Source: Robiginitalea sp. SC105
Lineage (GTDB): Bacteria; Bacteroidota; Bacteroidia; Flavobacteriales; Flavobacteriaceae
Reading direction: 5' to 3'
NCBI RefSeq assembly: GCF_014243345.1
Contig: NZ_JACLZF010000002.1
Span: 806,001 to 870,000 of the forward strand
Length of the DNA stretch: 64,000 bases
This document shows positions 53,799 through 62,624 of this stretch, piece after piece. The position numbers and the translations under genes are program-made. Position 1 is the stretch's first letter; each line of letters starts with the position of its first letter. A model generated the notes under the pieces. That model did not search any database, was not told the DNA's origin, and was given only the letters and a program-made list of their open reading frames with translations.

Positions 53799-56126
53799 AT
53801 GCGATCGTTTCTATTTCAAGTCCTGATCCTTCTCATCTTCTTCATGCCCAATCTCGCGGCCCAGCGTGACTCCCTGGCGGCCAACTGGGGGGACCCGCCG
53901 GTTCCCGGCATCAAGGGCAGCGGTGTCCTGGATTCCCTGGTGCAGCGGCAGGAACGGGTGACCCTGCACACGGACCGAAGTGTGGCCGCCCCCGGTGAGC
54001 ACTTGTTTTTCAAGGCCTACCTGACCACGGGCCCCTACCGGCAACGGGTGAGTGCCAGCAAAGTCCTCCGCGTGGAACTGCTGGACCCAACCGGCGCCCT
54101 GGTGAGCACCCAGATGTATCCGGTCGAGTCGGGGGTTAGCGAAGGCGCCCTGGAAATACCCGAAAAATTAAGTGCAGCCTCCTATACGATCCGGGCTTAT
54201 ACCCGGTGGATGCAAAACTACGGCCCAACCAGCTTTTACCTGCAACCCCTCCGCATCACATCCGGAACGGAAACCTTACAGGATCAGGCATTGTCCGGTA
54301 ATCCAGTTTTCTACCCGGAAGGCGGACAATTGCTCCGGGGCATCAACAACAAGATGGTCATTAAAATGGAAGATGTTACCGGTTGCCCTGTGGCGCCCAA
54401 TGGACGGATCACGAATGCTACAGGCACGATTTCCGTGCCAGTGCAGGCCTATGGAGAAGGATTGGGGATGGCCCTTTTTAACCCGGGAAATGAAGGCCCG
54501 TATTATCTGGAGCTGGAAGACCGACGTAGATTTGCCATCCCGGAAGCGAATACCAGTGGGTACGCCCTCCAAATAAACAACCTGGAACGCCACCTGATCC
54601 GCGTACGCCTCAGGGCTACCGCAGATCGTGTGAACAAAACCATGCGGTTGCGCGCATCCGTCGGCAACCAGACCATCATGGTACGGGAGCTCGAAATCGG
54701 GAAGGAACTGGAAGCAAACCTGGAGATCGCCACGGAGGCAATGCCTTCCGGGGTCCTGGAACTGGAGCTCCTGGACCTTGACGGGGAAGTTTGGGCCAGC
54801 CGCCCGGTGCTGCTTGATGAAAACCGTGCCCTGGATATCTCGATAGTGCCCCTGGCAACCTACTTGCAAGAAGGGGAGGAGGCTGCCTTCCGGCTTCGGG
54901 TTACCGATGCCGCCGGTAACCCGGTCCAAACCAAAATATCATTTTCCGTGACTGACGGAACCCTGTCCGGCCCGGAGGAATGCGGGCCTTTTGGGAGCAG
55001 GCTCCCGGCCAGTCCGATGCCCTCCAGGAAGGACCGCTTCCTTCGGGACCTGCAAACCCTGGCCCAGCCGGTCCCGAAGGAATACCCGGAAGCCATCCGA
55101 TATCCGGTTCAGAAAGGCCTGGAACTGATCGGTTATGCCTATGACCTGAACAATAAACTCCTGCTGAACACTCCGATTCAGGTATTAGCCTCCAACGATT
55201 CCACCTTGCTCATGCAGGAGGTCCGCACAGACGCATCCGGCATACTGACTTTGAAGGATTTGCATTTTTTCGGAAAAACCCCTTTGATATTCAGGACCCG
55301 GGGAGAAGATACGCGCAGTAACCTGGTACAGATTGAACCTATCCATGATGAAATCCGCTCAACAAGCATGGCTGCCGGCTTGGAATCATCCAGGCGCAAG
55401 CGGGACCAGCAGGTGGAAACCACACCCTGGACCGAGATTGATACGGCTGGGCTGATCCGGTTGAACCAGGCGGTGGTTCAGGGCAAAAAATCGGAATCCA
55501 AAGGGAGCCCTTCCCTGTATAATATAACCCCGGATGCCACCGCCTACCAGGACCCGGAGCGCCCGGTGCCTACCGAAATATTGATGTCCCGGATCCCGGG
55601 GGTTACCGTAACCGGCGATTTCAATATGAATCCCAGGATCACCCTGCCCATGCGAATCACGGGCACTATGGCTCCAGTTCTCTGGGTCGTTGACGGACTG
55701 GTATTGCAGGGGCAGGGGATGGAGAACCATCCTTTCGGGATGATTCCTTACTCGGAAATTGAGCGAATCGAATTGGTCTCCGGGCCGGATGCGGCCATAT
55801 TCGGGGCCCGCGGGGCAGGAGGTGCTTTCCTCCTGTACACCCGCAATGGTTCCGGGATGGATTACATCCGGAGGAAGGAAGCTTCCATCCAGTTCAGGGG
55901 CTTCGAGCCCCCCATTGAGTTTGAACCGGGCATGACTGCGATCGTAAAGGGCCGCAGGCAGTCCGGCACCCCCAAGGCCCTGTACTGGAATCCCAGCGTT
56001 AAAACCGATGCCAATGGGGAAGCCGTTGTGCGCTTTACGAGCCCGGCAAATTATACGCGGGTGTGGGTTACGGCCATGGGCGTAACCCCGGAAGGTGCCT
56101 CGGGCGCTATAAGGCAGGCCTTCTAG
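53799..56126 (+). CDS. Secreted MG2-like protein with a C-terminal TonB plug domain and no barrel
   Basis: A 775-residue protein with signal peptide (MRSFLFQVLILLIFFMPNLAAQ; the ATG at 53799 is preferred over an upstream GTG at 53775). The N-terminal part resembles the macroglobulin MG2 fold (RVTLHTDRSVAAPGEHLFFKAYLTTG, then PSGVLELELLDLDGEVWASRPVLL). Ig-like segments follow. Residues about 590-690 are a TonB-dependent receptor plug (PTEILMSRIPGVTV, APVLWVVDGLVLQG, IPYSEIERIELVSGPDAAIFGARGAGGAFLLYT). It ends after an Ig-like macroglobulin segment (DANGEAVVRFTSPANYTRVWVTAMG) with no beta-barrel. Such MG2-plug proteins are common in Bacteroidota and may sit in the periplasm or outer membrane; the role is unknown. 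The tRNA operon follows. Confidence 0.85.
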   Translation: MRSFLFQVLILLIFFMPNLAAQRDSLAANWGDPPVPGIKGSGVLDSLVQRQERVTLHTDRSVAAPGEHLFFKAYLTTGPYRQRVSASKVLRVELLDPTGALVSTQMYPVESGVSEGALEIPEKLSAASYTIRAYTRWMQNYGPTSFYLQPLRITSGTETLQDQALSGNPVFYPEGGQLLRGINNKMVIKMEDVTGCPVAPNGRITNATGTISVPVQAYGEGLGMALFNPGNEGPYYLELEDRRRFAIPEANTSGYALQINNLERHLIRVRLRATADRVNKTMRLRASVGNQTIMVRELEIGKELEANLEIATEAMPSGVLELELLDLDGEVWASRPVLLDENRALDISIVPLATYLQEGEEAAFRLRVTDAAGNPVQTKISFSVTDGTLSGPEECGPFGSRLPASPMPSRKDRFLRDLQTLAQPVPKEYPEAIRYPVQKGLELIGYAYDLNNKLLLNTPIQVLASNDSTLLMQEVRTDASGILTLKDLHFFGKTPLIFRTRGEDTRSNLVQIEPIHDEIRSTSMAAGLESSRRKRDQQVETTPWTEIDTAGLIRLNQAVVQGKKSESKGSPSLYNITPDATAYQDPERPVPTEILMSRIPGVTVTGDFNMNPRITLPMRITGTMAPVLWVVDGLVLQGQGMENHPFGMIPYSEIERIELVSGPDAAIFGARGAGGAFLLYTRNGSGMDYIRRKEASIQFRGFEPPIEFEPGMTAIVKGRRQSGTPKALYWNPSVKTDANGEAVVRFTSPANYTRVWVTAMGVTPEGASGAIRQAF

Positions 56127-56238
56127 TATCGGCGGCGGAGGATTGGAAATACTAAACGCTAAAACCCCGCTGTCTGATGCGGAAACCGGCCGCAACCCTG
56201 ACAGTGTATCATACCCCATCAAAAAACAGGTCGAAAAG

Positions 56239-56269
56239 TTGCGTCACTCTCCATGAAAAACTACATTTG
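56239..56269 (+). promoter_or_regulatory. Promoter of the tRNA-Ser/tRNA-Pro operon
   Basis: TTG (56239-56241), a 20-base spacer, then TACATTTG (56262-56269), an exact Bacteroidota consensus, 33 bases before tRNA-Ser. Confidence 0.75.
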
Positions 56270-56301
56270 CATCCGCATTTGAACCAAGCGGTTCTGTGTG
56301 A

Positions 56302-56385
56302 GGAGAGGTGCCGGAGTGGTAACGGAGCAGATTGCTAATCTGTCGGCGGGTAACCGTCGCCTGGGTTCGAATCCCAGTCTCTCCG
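56302..56385 (+). tRNA. tRNA-Ser (anticodon GCU)
   Basis: Acceptor stem GGAGAGG/TCTCTCC, D arm, anticodon loop TTGCTAA with anticodon GCT at 56334-56336, a long variable arm (class II), and T loop GGTTCGAATCC. Discriminator G; CCA is not encoded. It reads AGC/AGU codons. Confidence 0.95.
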
Positions 56386-56461
56386 CAAGGTCCCTTCAGG
56401 GGCCATTTAAATTCCAAACCCCTGGTTTCGAATTGGAATTCGGGATTTGGAATTTGTTTTT

Positions 56462-56536
56462 CGGGGTGTAGCGTAGCCCGGTTATCGCGCCTGCTTTGGG
56501 AGCAGGAGGCCGCAGGTTCGAATCCTGCCACCCCGA
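56462..56536 (+). tRNA. tRNA-Pro (anticodon UGG)
   Basis: Acceptor stem CGGGGTG/CACCCCG, anticodon stem CCTGC/GCAGG with loop TTTGGGA, anticodon TGG at 56497-56499, T loop GGTTCGAATCC, discriminator A, no encoded CCA. It reads CCN proline codons. Confidence 0.95.
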
Positions 56537-56540
56537 CCAG

Positions 56541-56573
56541 GAAAATCCAATCACAAAAGTGGTTGGATTTTTC
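56541..56573 (+). terminator. Intrinsic terminator of the tRNA operon
   Basis: AAAATCCAA..CAC pairs with GTG..TTGGATTTTT around an AAAA loop, followed by TTTTTC, right after tRNA-Pro. Confidence 0.8.
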
Positions 56574-56604
56574 ATTTGCAAAAAGCCGCAAGTTTACTTG
56601 CAGG

Positions 56605-56713
56605 CTGGTGCAAATTAAGAAGACATCCGGGCCTGCTTGGCCCGGATTGGATTTTCCTGAATCACCCCCCATCAGGATCACCGACCGCAGGGAGGTAATC
56701 CTGTGTCACGGGC
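56605..56713. repeat. Structured direct repeat, copy 1
   Basis: About 109 bases repeated at 56735-56844 with roughly 90 % identity by eye. It contains two possible hairpins: CCGGGCC-loop-GGCCCGG (56627-56645) and CAGGATCACC...GGTAATCCTG (56674-56703). No gene is seen in it. Likely a small mobile or REP-like element. Confidence 0.75.
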
Positions 56714-56734
56714 CTCCTCCGGCTTACTTTCTTA

Positions 56735-56844
56735 CTGGTACAAATGAACAAGACATCCGGGCCAGCTTGGCCCGGATTGGATTTTCCTGATTCACTCCCC
56801 CATCAGGATCACCGACCGCAGGGTGGTAATCCTGGACCACGGGC
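56735..56844. repeat. Structured direct repeat, copy 2
   Basis: Second copy with the same two hairpin arms; differences from copy 1 include AGCTT for TGCTT in the first loop and GTGG for GAGG in the second. The period is about 130 bases. It lies just beyond the 3' end of the esterase gene. Confidence 0.75.
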
Positions 56845-56924
56845 GCTATTCGGATTCCCAGGAGACCTACACCTACACTGATTCACCCGAAAAAGGGGAA
56901 ATCCGGGCAGGTACAAATCGACTT

Positions 56925-57875
56925 TCAACCACCCGGGGCAGCCGTCAGAAACCCATTGACACCCAACCAGTGGATAAAGGCATCAAACCAGCGATTGCTG
57001 GTCCGATTCGGGTTTCCCAGCCCAAAGCCATGACCCCCGTTCTGGTACAGGTGGAATTCTACCGGTTTGCCCGCTTTAAACCAGGAATCGATGACGCCAA
57101 ACTGCCCCCTGAAAAGAAAATCATCGGTAGCTATTACGTTGAACATGGGCGGGGCATCCTCAGGCACTTCCACGGGACCCATACCCCCATAGATCGGCCC
57201 GATAAAGGCCAGGCGCATGGTTTCGGAATTCAGCGTGGCATGCATGGTGAGGCCGGCACCGGCTGAAAAGCCGATCATGCCTATCCTGTCCGTATCAACC
57301 CCCCATTCCCCGGCTCGTTGTACGATCATCGCGTAGGCCGCTTCGGCATCCTCCAGCTGGTTGGAAAGATCCGTTCGCGGCGGGCCCGGGGGCGGGGTAT
57401 CCTGATCCGCATCGGAAGCAGGTGCTGGAGGCGTGCGCGGGCGATTCATCCAGGCGCTGAAATCGTCGAGTGATTCGGGGGTGGGATGGAGCCGGTACTT
57501 GAGCACAAACGCGGCGATTCCCTGTTTTGCCAGTGCCTCCGCAACTTCCCAGCCTTCGTTGCCCATGGAAAGCCACCTGAAGCCTCCCCCGGGGGCGACG
57601 ATTACAGCTGCACCATTGGCCTTGCCGGGTTCCGGCAGGAAGGGGGTGAGGGTTGCCCTGGTAATGTTGCGGGCCATGGGATCACCCCATTGGCGAAACC
57701 AGGTCTCCCCGGCGGGTTGGTCATCGACCCCTCCCGTACCGAGCGGGATGGCCTTCGGTTCAGGCGGGGCCTCAAGCGGGTAGATGGTTCCATCCTGTGC
57801 GAGTACGGGCAGCGCAAAAAGGAATAGTAATACAAAGGAGAGCGATCTGGGGAGGTTTCTGAGACGATAGGACAT
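56925..57875 (-). CDS. Secreted alpha/beta hydrolase (acetylesterase-like)
   Basis: A 316-residue hydrolase with a signal peptide (LSFVLLFLFALPVLAQ). The oxyanion region is VIVAPGGGFRWLS, the nucleophile elbow is GFSAG (MIGFSAGAGLTMHA), the acid is probably in NVIATDD, and the base His in NGGHGFG. This combination matches the BD-FAE-like esterases that remove acetyl or similar groups from plant and algal polysaccharides. An unusual proline-rich insert (RPRTPPAPASDADQDTPPPGPP) lies before the nucleophile. It is near a hybrid two-component regulator, which often controls glycan utilisation, but no SusC/SusD pair is in the window. The natural substrate is unknown. Confidence 0.85.
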   Translation of the reverse strand: MSYRLRNLPRSLSFVLLFLFALPVLAQDGTIYPLEAPPEPKAIPLGTGGVDDQPAGETWFRQWGDPMARNITRATLTPFLPEPGKANGAAVIVAPGGGFRWLSMGNEGWEVAEALAKQGIAAFVLKYRLHPTPESLDDFSAWMNRPRTPPAPASDADQDTPPPGPPRTDLSNQLEDAEAAYAMIVQRAGEWGVDTDRIGMIGFSAGAGLTMHATLNSETMRLAFIGPIYGGMGPVEVPEDAPPMFNVIATDDFLFRGQFGVIDSWFKAGKPVEFHLYQNGGHGFGLGNPNRTSNRWFDAFIHWLGVNGFLTAAPGG

Positions 57876-58206
57876 GACACGATAATTTGAACCCTTAATG
57901 TAGTGTATTTTTTACACGAATCATTTATTTCCCCCAAAAAATTCATCAGAAAGCCCTCTTAACGATCTGTTGTAAAATGCATTACCTTACAGGATCACCC
58001 ACCGAAGGGAGGTAATCATGGCCCGCAGGCGTAATCCGGAATTACTGGTAAGTAGTCCCGGACAAACAGGTGTAATCCGCGTAACCGGGTGGACCGTTCT
58101 TTTACATCTGAAATTGAATCACACCGCAATGCAGCGGTGAAGATTACCCTGCAACATTACCCGGACGGCCTATTTTTTAATATCTTTTCATTAGAAGCAC
58201 CAACCA
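57876..58206. other. Divergent intergenic region with a partial third repeat copy
   Basis: About 330 bases between the esterase and the hybrid sensor. At 57989-58026 lies a partial copy of the 56605 repeat (CAGGATCACCCACCG, then GGAGGTAATC). The rest holds no gene. A near -7 match TATCTTTT (58181) could serve the hybrid sensor gene; no good promoter was found for the esterase. Confidence 0.5.
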
Positions 58207-61200
58207 ATGCCCTTAAATCGATTCAGCCTGCTGTTCCTGCTCCTGTTAGCTGGGGTTTTTCCGGAGATTCGGGCCCAGGAACAAATCAGCTTTAAACAAT
58301 TATCCATCAAGGACGGGCTCTCCCAGAATTGCGGCATCTCTGTAGCTCAGGACAGCACGGGTTTTCTGTGGATTGCCACCCAGGACGGGCTGAACCGGTA
58401 CGACGGGAATGAATTCGTCAAATACCCCTTTATTTTTTCGGATATAACCCGACCCAGTTTCAGCCAGTTGGGGAAAGTTTATGTGGACCGTCTTGGCCAT
58501 GTCTGGAGCATCCCGGACACCGGCGTGCTTCACCGGTACCTTTCGGATACGGATTCCTTTGAGGCCTATCCTGAATTGTCAGATGCGAGCGTGTTGTGGC
58601 AGGATTCGGACCAGAAATACTGGATGGGCACCTATAACCGCGGGCTCCGCTGGTTTTTCCTCATGGAGGGGGAACTCAGGATGGGGGGGCGTATCCCCAT
58701 TGAAAGCCCGGTATATGCACTGGAGGAGTCCGGGGGGTTGTTGCTGGCGGCTACCGGGGAGGGTGTGGTGGAAATCTATAAGCGGACGGGGACCATCAAG
58801 GATACGCTGGTGTTGCAAACCAACGGGGAGCGTATCCGGCGGGGAATCAGTTCCATTCTGGTATCCGACGCAGGCAGGCAGTGGTACGGCACTTATGGTG
58901 CGGGACTATATTACCGGGATAAGGGCAGTGACCGCCTGGAACCCGCGTCGGCTCGCTTCCCGGACGGTGAATTGCCCCCCGACCTGAACATCCTGTCCCT
59001 CTTCCAGGATTCCGCGGGCCGTATTTGGATAGGGACCTATGGGGATGGTTTATATGTCCTGAACCCGGAATCCCGCGAAATCCAGCATTTTTCCCCGGAC
59101 AAGCGAAACCACCGGGCCATCCATTACAACGATATCCTCAGTATCTATGAGGATTACACCGGTACCCTCTGGTTTGGGACGGACGGGGCGGGTCTGAGTT
59201 ATTACGACCCCTACCTGGAAAAATTCAATTCCATTACCAATGCCCAGGTACCCAACGACATCAATGTGGATGTGGTCCGGGCCATTGAGCGCGATTCCAG
59301 CGGCATGGTCTGGATAGGCACCTCTGGCAAAGGGCTGATGCGCTACAACCCCCCGGAGGATACCTGGGAAAAATTCTCCGCAGCGAACAGTGACCTGCCC
59401 TCCGACCGGGTCATGAGCCTCTTTCACGATGGCAACTATCTCTGGATTGGCACACAGGGAGGGGGCCTGGCACGACTGGATGCGGAGGGCAAGATCGTGC
59501 CATACACTCCGGAAGGGACCAATAGCCTTGATGCAATTACCATCTGGGACATATTCCGCGACAGCCGCTCCCGCCTGTGGCTGGCAACCCGGGAATACGG
59601 CCTGGTACAGTTCGACCCTGTTCAGGGGGCTGTCCGCTATTTCAACCGGAACAGCACCCCGGAAACGCCTGTATTTGATAATATCCGTGTGGTCATCGAA
59701 GGAGCGGATGGCAATCTTTGGATTGGTGGGGAGGAAGAAGGACTAATCCGTTTCAATCCCGATAATGGCGAATTCCGGACTTTCAGGGCCGGGACGTCCC
59801 CGGGGGAACTGCCTGACGACAAGGTTAAATCCCTGTATATGGACCAGGACGCTTCCCGGTTGTGGATTGGGACCAATGGTAGTGGGATCAGTGCCCTGGA
59901 TCTGGAAACGATGCAGTTCCATACCTACTCAGTTGCCGACGGGTTGGCGAACGACGTTATTTATGCAATCCTGCCGGACCGGGACGGAGACCTGTGGCTG
60001 AGTTCCAACCGGGGGATCACCCGGTTTGGTCCTCCTGGTCGCTGGGAGGAATCGCCGGAGATTGAAAACTATACGAATTACGAGGGGCTCGCCACCGAAT
60101 TCAATACCGGAGCGGCCTATAAATACCTGGATGGCACCCTATATTTTGGTGGCCTTGAAGGCTTTTACTGGTTTGTCCCGGACCAGATCCGGAAAAACCC
60201 GCACCTGCCCAAGACGGTCATCACGGGCATACAGGTAGCCAACGAACCTATGCGGATGAGCGGGAATATGCAGTTGAGCAATCGGGAGCACAGCCTGACC
60301 TTTATTTTTTCCAGCCTGCAGTTTGCGTTGCCGGACAAGAACGAATACAAATACCAATTGCTCAACTACGACCAGGACTGGGTGGACGCGGGACCTATCA
60401 ATTTTGCGCGGTATTCCTTCCTTCCCCCTGGTTCCTATGAGTTCCAGGTCAAGTCCAGTAACTACGACGGTGTCTGGAACCCGACCCCTGCGGTATTTAC
60501 TTTCAGCATCGCCCCGCCCTGGTATGCCACCCTCTGGGCCAAAATAGGTTATGTCCTTTTGTTTGGGTTGCTGGCCTGGGGGACGTATGCGTATTTCCGT
60601 TCGCGCTGGCGGATGAAATTAAACCTCAGCCTGAAGGAGGCTGAGACGCAGCGTTTGCAGCGCCTCAATGAATTCAAATCCAAACTGTACACCGATATTT
60701 CACATGAGATCCGAACACCCCTTTCGCTCATTGCGGCCCCGGTGGAAGCAAAGCTCAAAGAGGGTGGCCTCAGTGATGCGGACTATTCCCGGTATTCACT
60801 GATCAACCGGAATACGAACCGGATCATTGCCCTGGTAGACCAGATGCTGCACCTGGCACGACTGGAAAAGGGCAAACTCACCCTGAAACGCGAAAAGGGC
60901 GACCCCGGGCTTTTCCTGCGGGTACTTGTAAAAGCTTTCGAATACCGGGCCGATCAGGCCAGCGTGGCACTGACCTGGGATATCGGCGATTCCGGGATGG
61001 CTGGTTTTGATGCAGACATCCTGGAAAAGATCGTATCCAACCTGCTTTCGAATGCCATTAAATACACCCCGGCCGGGGGTGCCTGTCATTTTGGGGCGGA
61101 CTATCCGGACGACCAATTGGAAATCCGCATCAGCAACACGGTCCGGGATCCCGAAACCATCGATCCGGAACAGCTTTTTTCCAGGTTCTACCAGGGGGAC

Positions 61201-62169
61201 GATACTTCCGAGGGATCTGGCGTCGGACTGGCCCTGGTCAGGGAACTGGTATCCCTCCATGAAGGAACGATAGAGGTGGCCCTGCGGGATTTCGAGATTC
61301 ATTTCCGTGTCGTGTTGCCCCTGGAATCCGCAGTAAATAAAGATGAGTTGCCTGCCCCGCCGGAGGCCCAAAGCAACCCTGCGACCAGGGCTGCAGCCAA
61401 TGGCAGTTCCAAAGAGCCTTCGGATAAACCCATTGTGCTGGTGGTGGAGGACGATGCTGAGGTGCGGGAATACCTCCGCAGGGCATGGGAAGGCAGATAC
61501 CAGGTGCAAACAGCCCCCGACGGGGAACGGGGACTTGAGCAGGCCATCGAACAGGTGCCCGACCTGGTACTCTCCGATATCCGGATGCCGGTCCTGGGAG
61601 GCATTGAACTCTGCAACCGGCTCAAGACTGACGAGCGCACGAGCCACATTCCAATCATTTTGTTTACCTCAGGTTCCGGAGTGGAACAGGAACTCCGCGG
61701 CCTGCAATCCGGAGCAGACGATTTTGTGACCAAACCTTTCAAGCTGGCCGTACTGGAAAAGCGTATCGATAACCTGATCCGTATCCGGAGCGCCCTGAAG
61801 GAGCGCTACTCGGAACAGAATATTTTCAAGGCCAGGGATATTGCTGTCACCCCGACGGACGAGGCATTCCTCCGGAAAGTACAGGACATCCTGGACAACC
61901 ACCTGAACGATGCCACCTTCAATGCCGAGGCCTTTGTGCGGGAGGTTGGAATGAGCCGCATGCAGCTCCACCGGAAATTGCAGGCCTATACGGGCCTGAG
62001 CACTACGGCATTCCTCCGGTCACAGCGCCTCAAACAGGCAGCGGAACTCCTTAAAACTTCCGATTTGGGGGTGAGTGAGGTCGCCTATATGGTTGGTTTC
62101 AACACCCCTTCCTATTTCATCAAATGCTTCCGGGAAACCTATGGGACAACCCCTGCCGAGTACGTCTAG
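58207..62169 (+). CDS. Hybrid two-component system sensor/regulator (propeller, Y_Y_Y, histidine kinase, receiver, AraC HTH)
   Basis: A 1320-residue one-protein signalling system. The signal peptide (FSLLFLLLLAGVFPEIRA) leads to a periplasmic two-bladed sensor propeller region (about 30-680) with repeats such as GFLWIATQDGLNRYD and GRIWIGTYGDGLYVL. A Y_Y_Y domain (692-769) and a membrane helix (775-796) follow. The kinase has DISHEIRTPLSLI with phospho-histidine His833 and the N box IVSNLLSNAIKYT. The usual G1 box DxGxG is missing (SNTVRDPETI), but GSGVGLALVRELVSLHEG is present. The receiver (1077-1190) has VEDD and phospho-aspartate Asp1124 (LSDIRMP). The AraC helix-turn-helix fills the C-terminus. 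Such systems in Bacteroidota sense glycan fragments. Its target may be the lipoprotein gene downstream (see the operator entry). Confidence 0.93.
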   Translation: MPLNRFSLLFLLLLAGVFPEIRAQEQISFKQLSIKDGLSQNCGISVAQDSTGFLWIATQDGLNRYDGNEFVKYPFIFSDITRPSFSQLGKVYVDRLGHVWSIPDTGVLHRYLSDTDSFEAYPELSDASVLWQDSDQKYWMGTYNRGLRWFFLMEGELRMGGRIPIESPVYALEESGGLLLAATGEGVVEIYKRTGTIKDTLVLQTNGERIRRGISSILVSDAGRQWYGTYGAGLYYRDKGSDRLEPASARFPDGELPPDLNILSLFQDSAGRIWIGTYGDGLYVLNPESREIQHFSPDKRNHRAIHYNDILSIYEDYTGTLWFGTDGAGLSYYDPYLEKFNSITNAQVPNDINVDVVRAIERDSSGMVWIGTSGKGLMRYNPPEDTWEKFSAANSDLPSDRVMSLFHDGNYLWIGTQGGGLARLDAEGKIVPYTPEGTNSLDAITIWDIFRDSRSRLWLATREYGLVQFDPVQGAVRYFNRNSTPETPVFDNIRVVIEGADGNLWIGGEEEGLIRFNPDNGEFRTFRAGTSPGELPDDKVKSLYMDQDASRLWIGTNGSGISALDLETMQFHTYSVADGLANDVIYAILPDRDGDLWLSSNRGITRFGPPGRWEESPEIENYTNYEGLATEFNTGAAYKYLDGTLYFGGLEGFYWFVPDQIRKNPHLPKTVITGIQVANEPMRMSGNMQLSNREHSLTFIFSSLQFALPDKNEYKYQLLNYDQDWVDAGPINFARYSFLPPGSYEFQVKSSNYDGVWNPTPAVFTFSIAPPWYATLWAKIGYVLLFGLLAWGTYAYFRSRWRMKLNLSLKEAETQRLQRLNEFKSKLYTDISHEIRTPLSLIAAPVEAKLKEGGLSDADYSRYSLINRNTNRIIALVDQMLHLARLEKGKLTLKREKGDPGLFLRVLVKAFEYRADQASVALTWDIGDSGMAGFDADILEKIVSNLLSNAIKYTPAGGACHFGADYPDDQLEIRISNTVRDPETIDPEQLFSRFYQGDDTSEGSGVGLALVRELVSLHEGTIEVALRDFEIHFRVVLPLESAVNKDELPAPPEAQSNPATRAAANGSSKEPSDKPIVLVVEDDAEVREYLRRAWEGRYQVQTAPDGERGLEQAIEQVPDLVLSDIRMPVLGGIELCNRLKTDERTSHIPIILFTSGSGVEQELRGLQSGADDFVTKPFKLAVLEKRIDNLIRIRSALKERYSEQNIFKARDIAVTPTDEAFLRKVQDILDNHLNDATFNAEAFVREVGMSRMQLHRKLQAYTGLSTTAFLRSQRLKQAAELLKTSDLGVSEVAYMVGFNTPSYFIKCFRETYGTTPAEYV

Positions 62170-62297
62170 GCAGGCTACGGGAATACCGGGGCCCGGATGT
62201 TACATACGTGCAACAATCGGGGACATTTGTGGTATGCTTCTGCTGGCCGGTTCTCTATCTTGGACTTATCGAAAAACCCCAAAAACCGTCCGGAGAA

Positions 62298-62408
62298 ATG
62301 AAACCACAGGAAAAGAAAGCGCCCTTCAGGGCAGACGGATTTGTCATTACACTCCTGGCCATGTTGATACTGGCCATCACCGTACTGGTCAGTACCCTGG
62401 CCGGGTAG
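62298..62408 (+). CDS. Possible small membrane peptide
   Basis: A 36-codon frame with a good ribosome site (GGAGAA before the ATG). It encodes MKPQEKKAPFRADG followed by a single hydrophobic helix (FVITLLAMLILAITVLVSTLAG). A polar, basic head plus one clean membrane span is unlikely in random GC-rich sequence, but no homologue can be named. It lies 128 bases after the hybrid sensor gene and may have a weak promoter (TATCTTGG near 62256). Confidence 0.4.
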   Translation: MKPQEKKAPFRADGFVITLLAMLILAITVLVSTLAG

Positions 62409-62481
62409 CCCCCCCGAAACAAAGGGTAATCGTACCCGATTATTCCCCGTGCATACATCATTTGTAACGGGTTATACAGTC

Positions 62482-62518
62482 GTTACATTTCTGGCACTTC
62501 CCGATACATTTCTGACAT
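62482..62518 (+). promoter_or_regulatory. Candidate AraC-type operator: two direct repeats 21 bases apart
   Basis: The 16-mers at 62482-62497 and 62503-62518 share TACATTTCTG exactly and match at 13 of 16 positions. The 21-base period equals two helical turns, as for AraC-family sites. They lie about 110-140 bases before the lipoprotein gene and just after the gene for an AraC-type hybrid regulator. An inverted repeat TGTAACG/CGTTACA (62463-62487) overlaps the first copy. Function is inferred. Confidence 0.5.
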
Positions 62519-62624
62519 CCGTTCTGGGCCCCTACCGTTAGATTGATTGTAATACCGGGCTGGACAGCGTGTCCCGGACTTGCTTTTCACGCTGATTGAT
62601 TTTTCACCATTTAAACGCTTTATT

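Noticed and set aside
56541-57000. Integrase or attachment site beside the tRNA genes
   Set aside because: No integrase gene and no exact repeat of a tRNA 3' end was found in the window.
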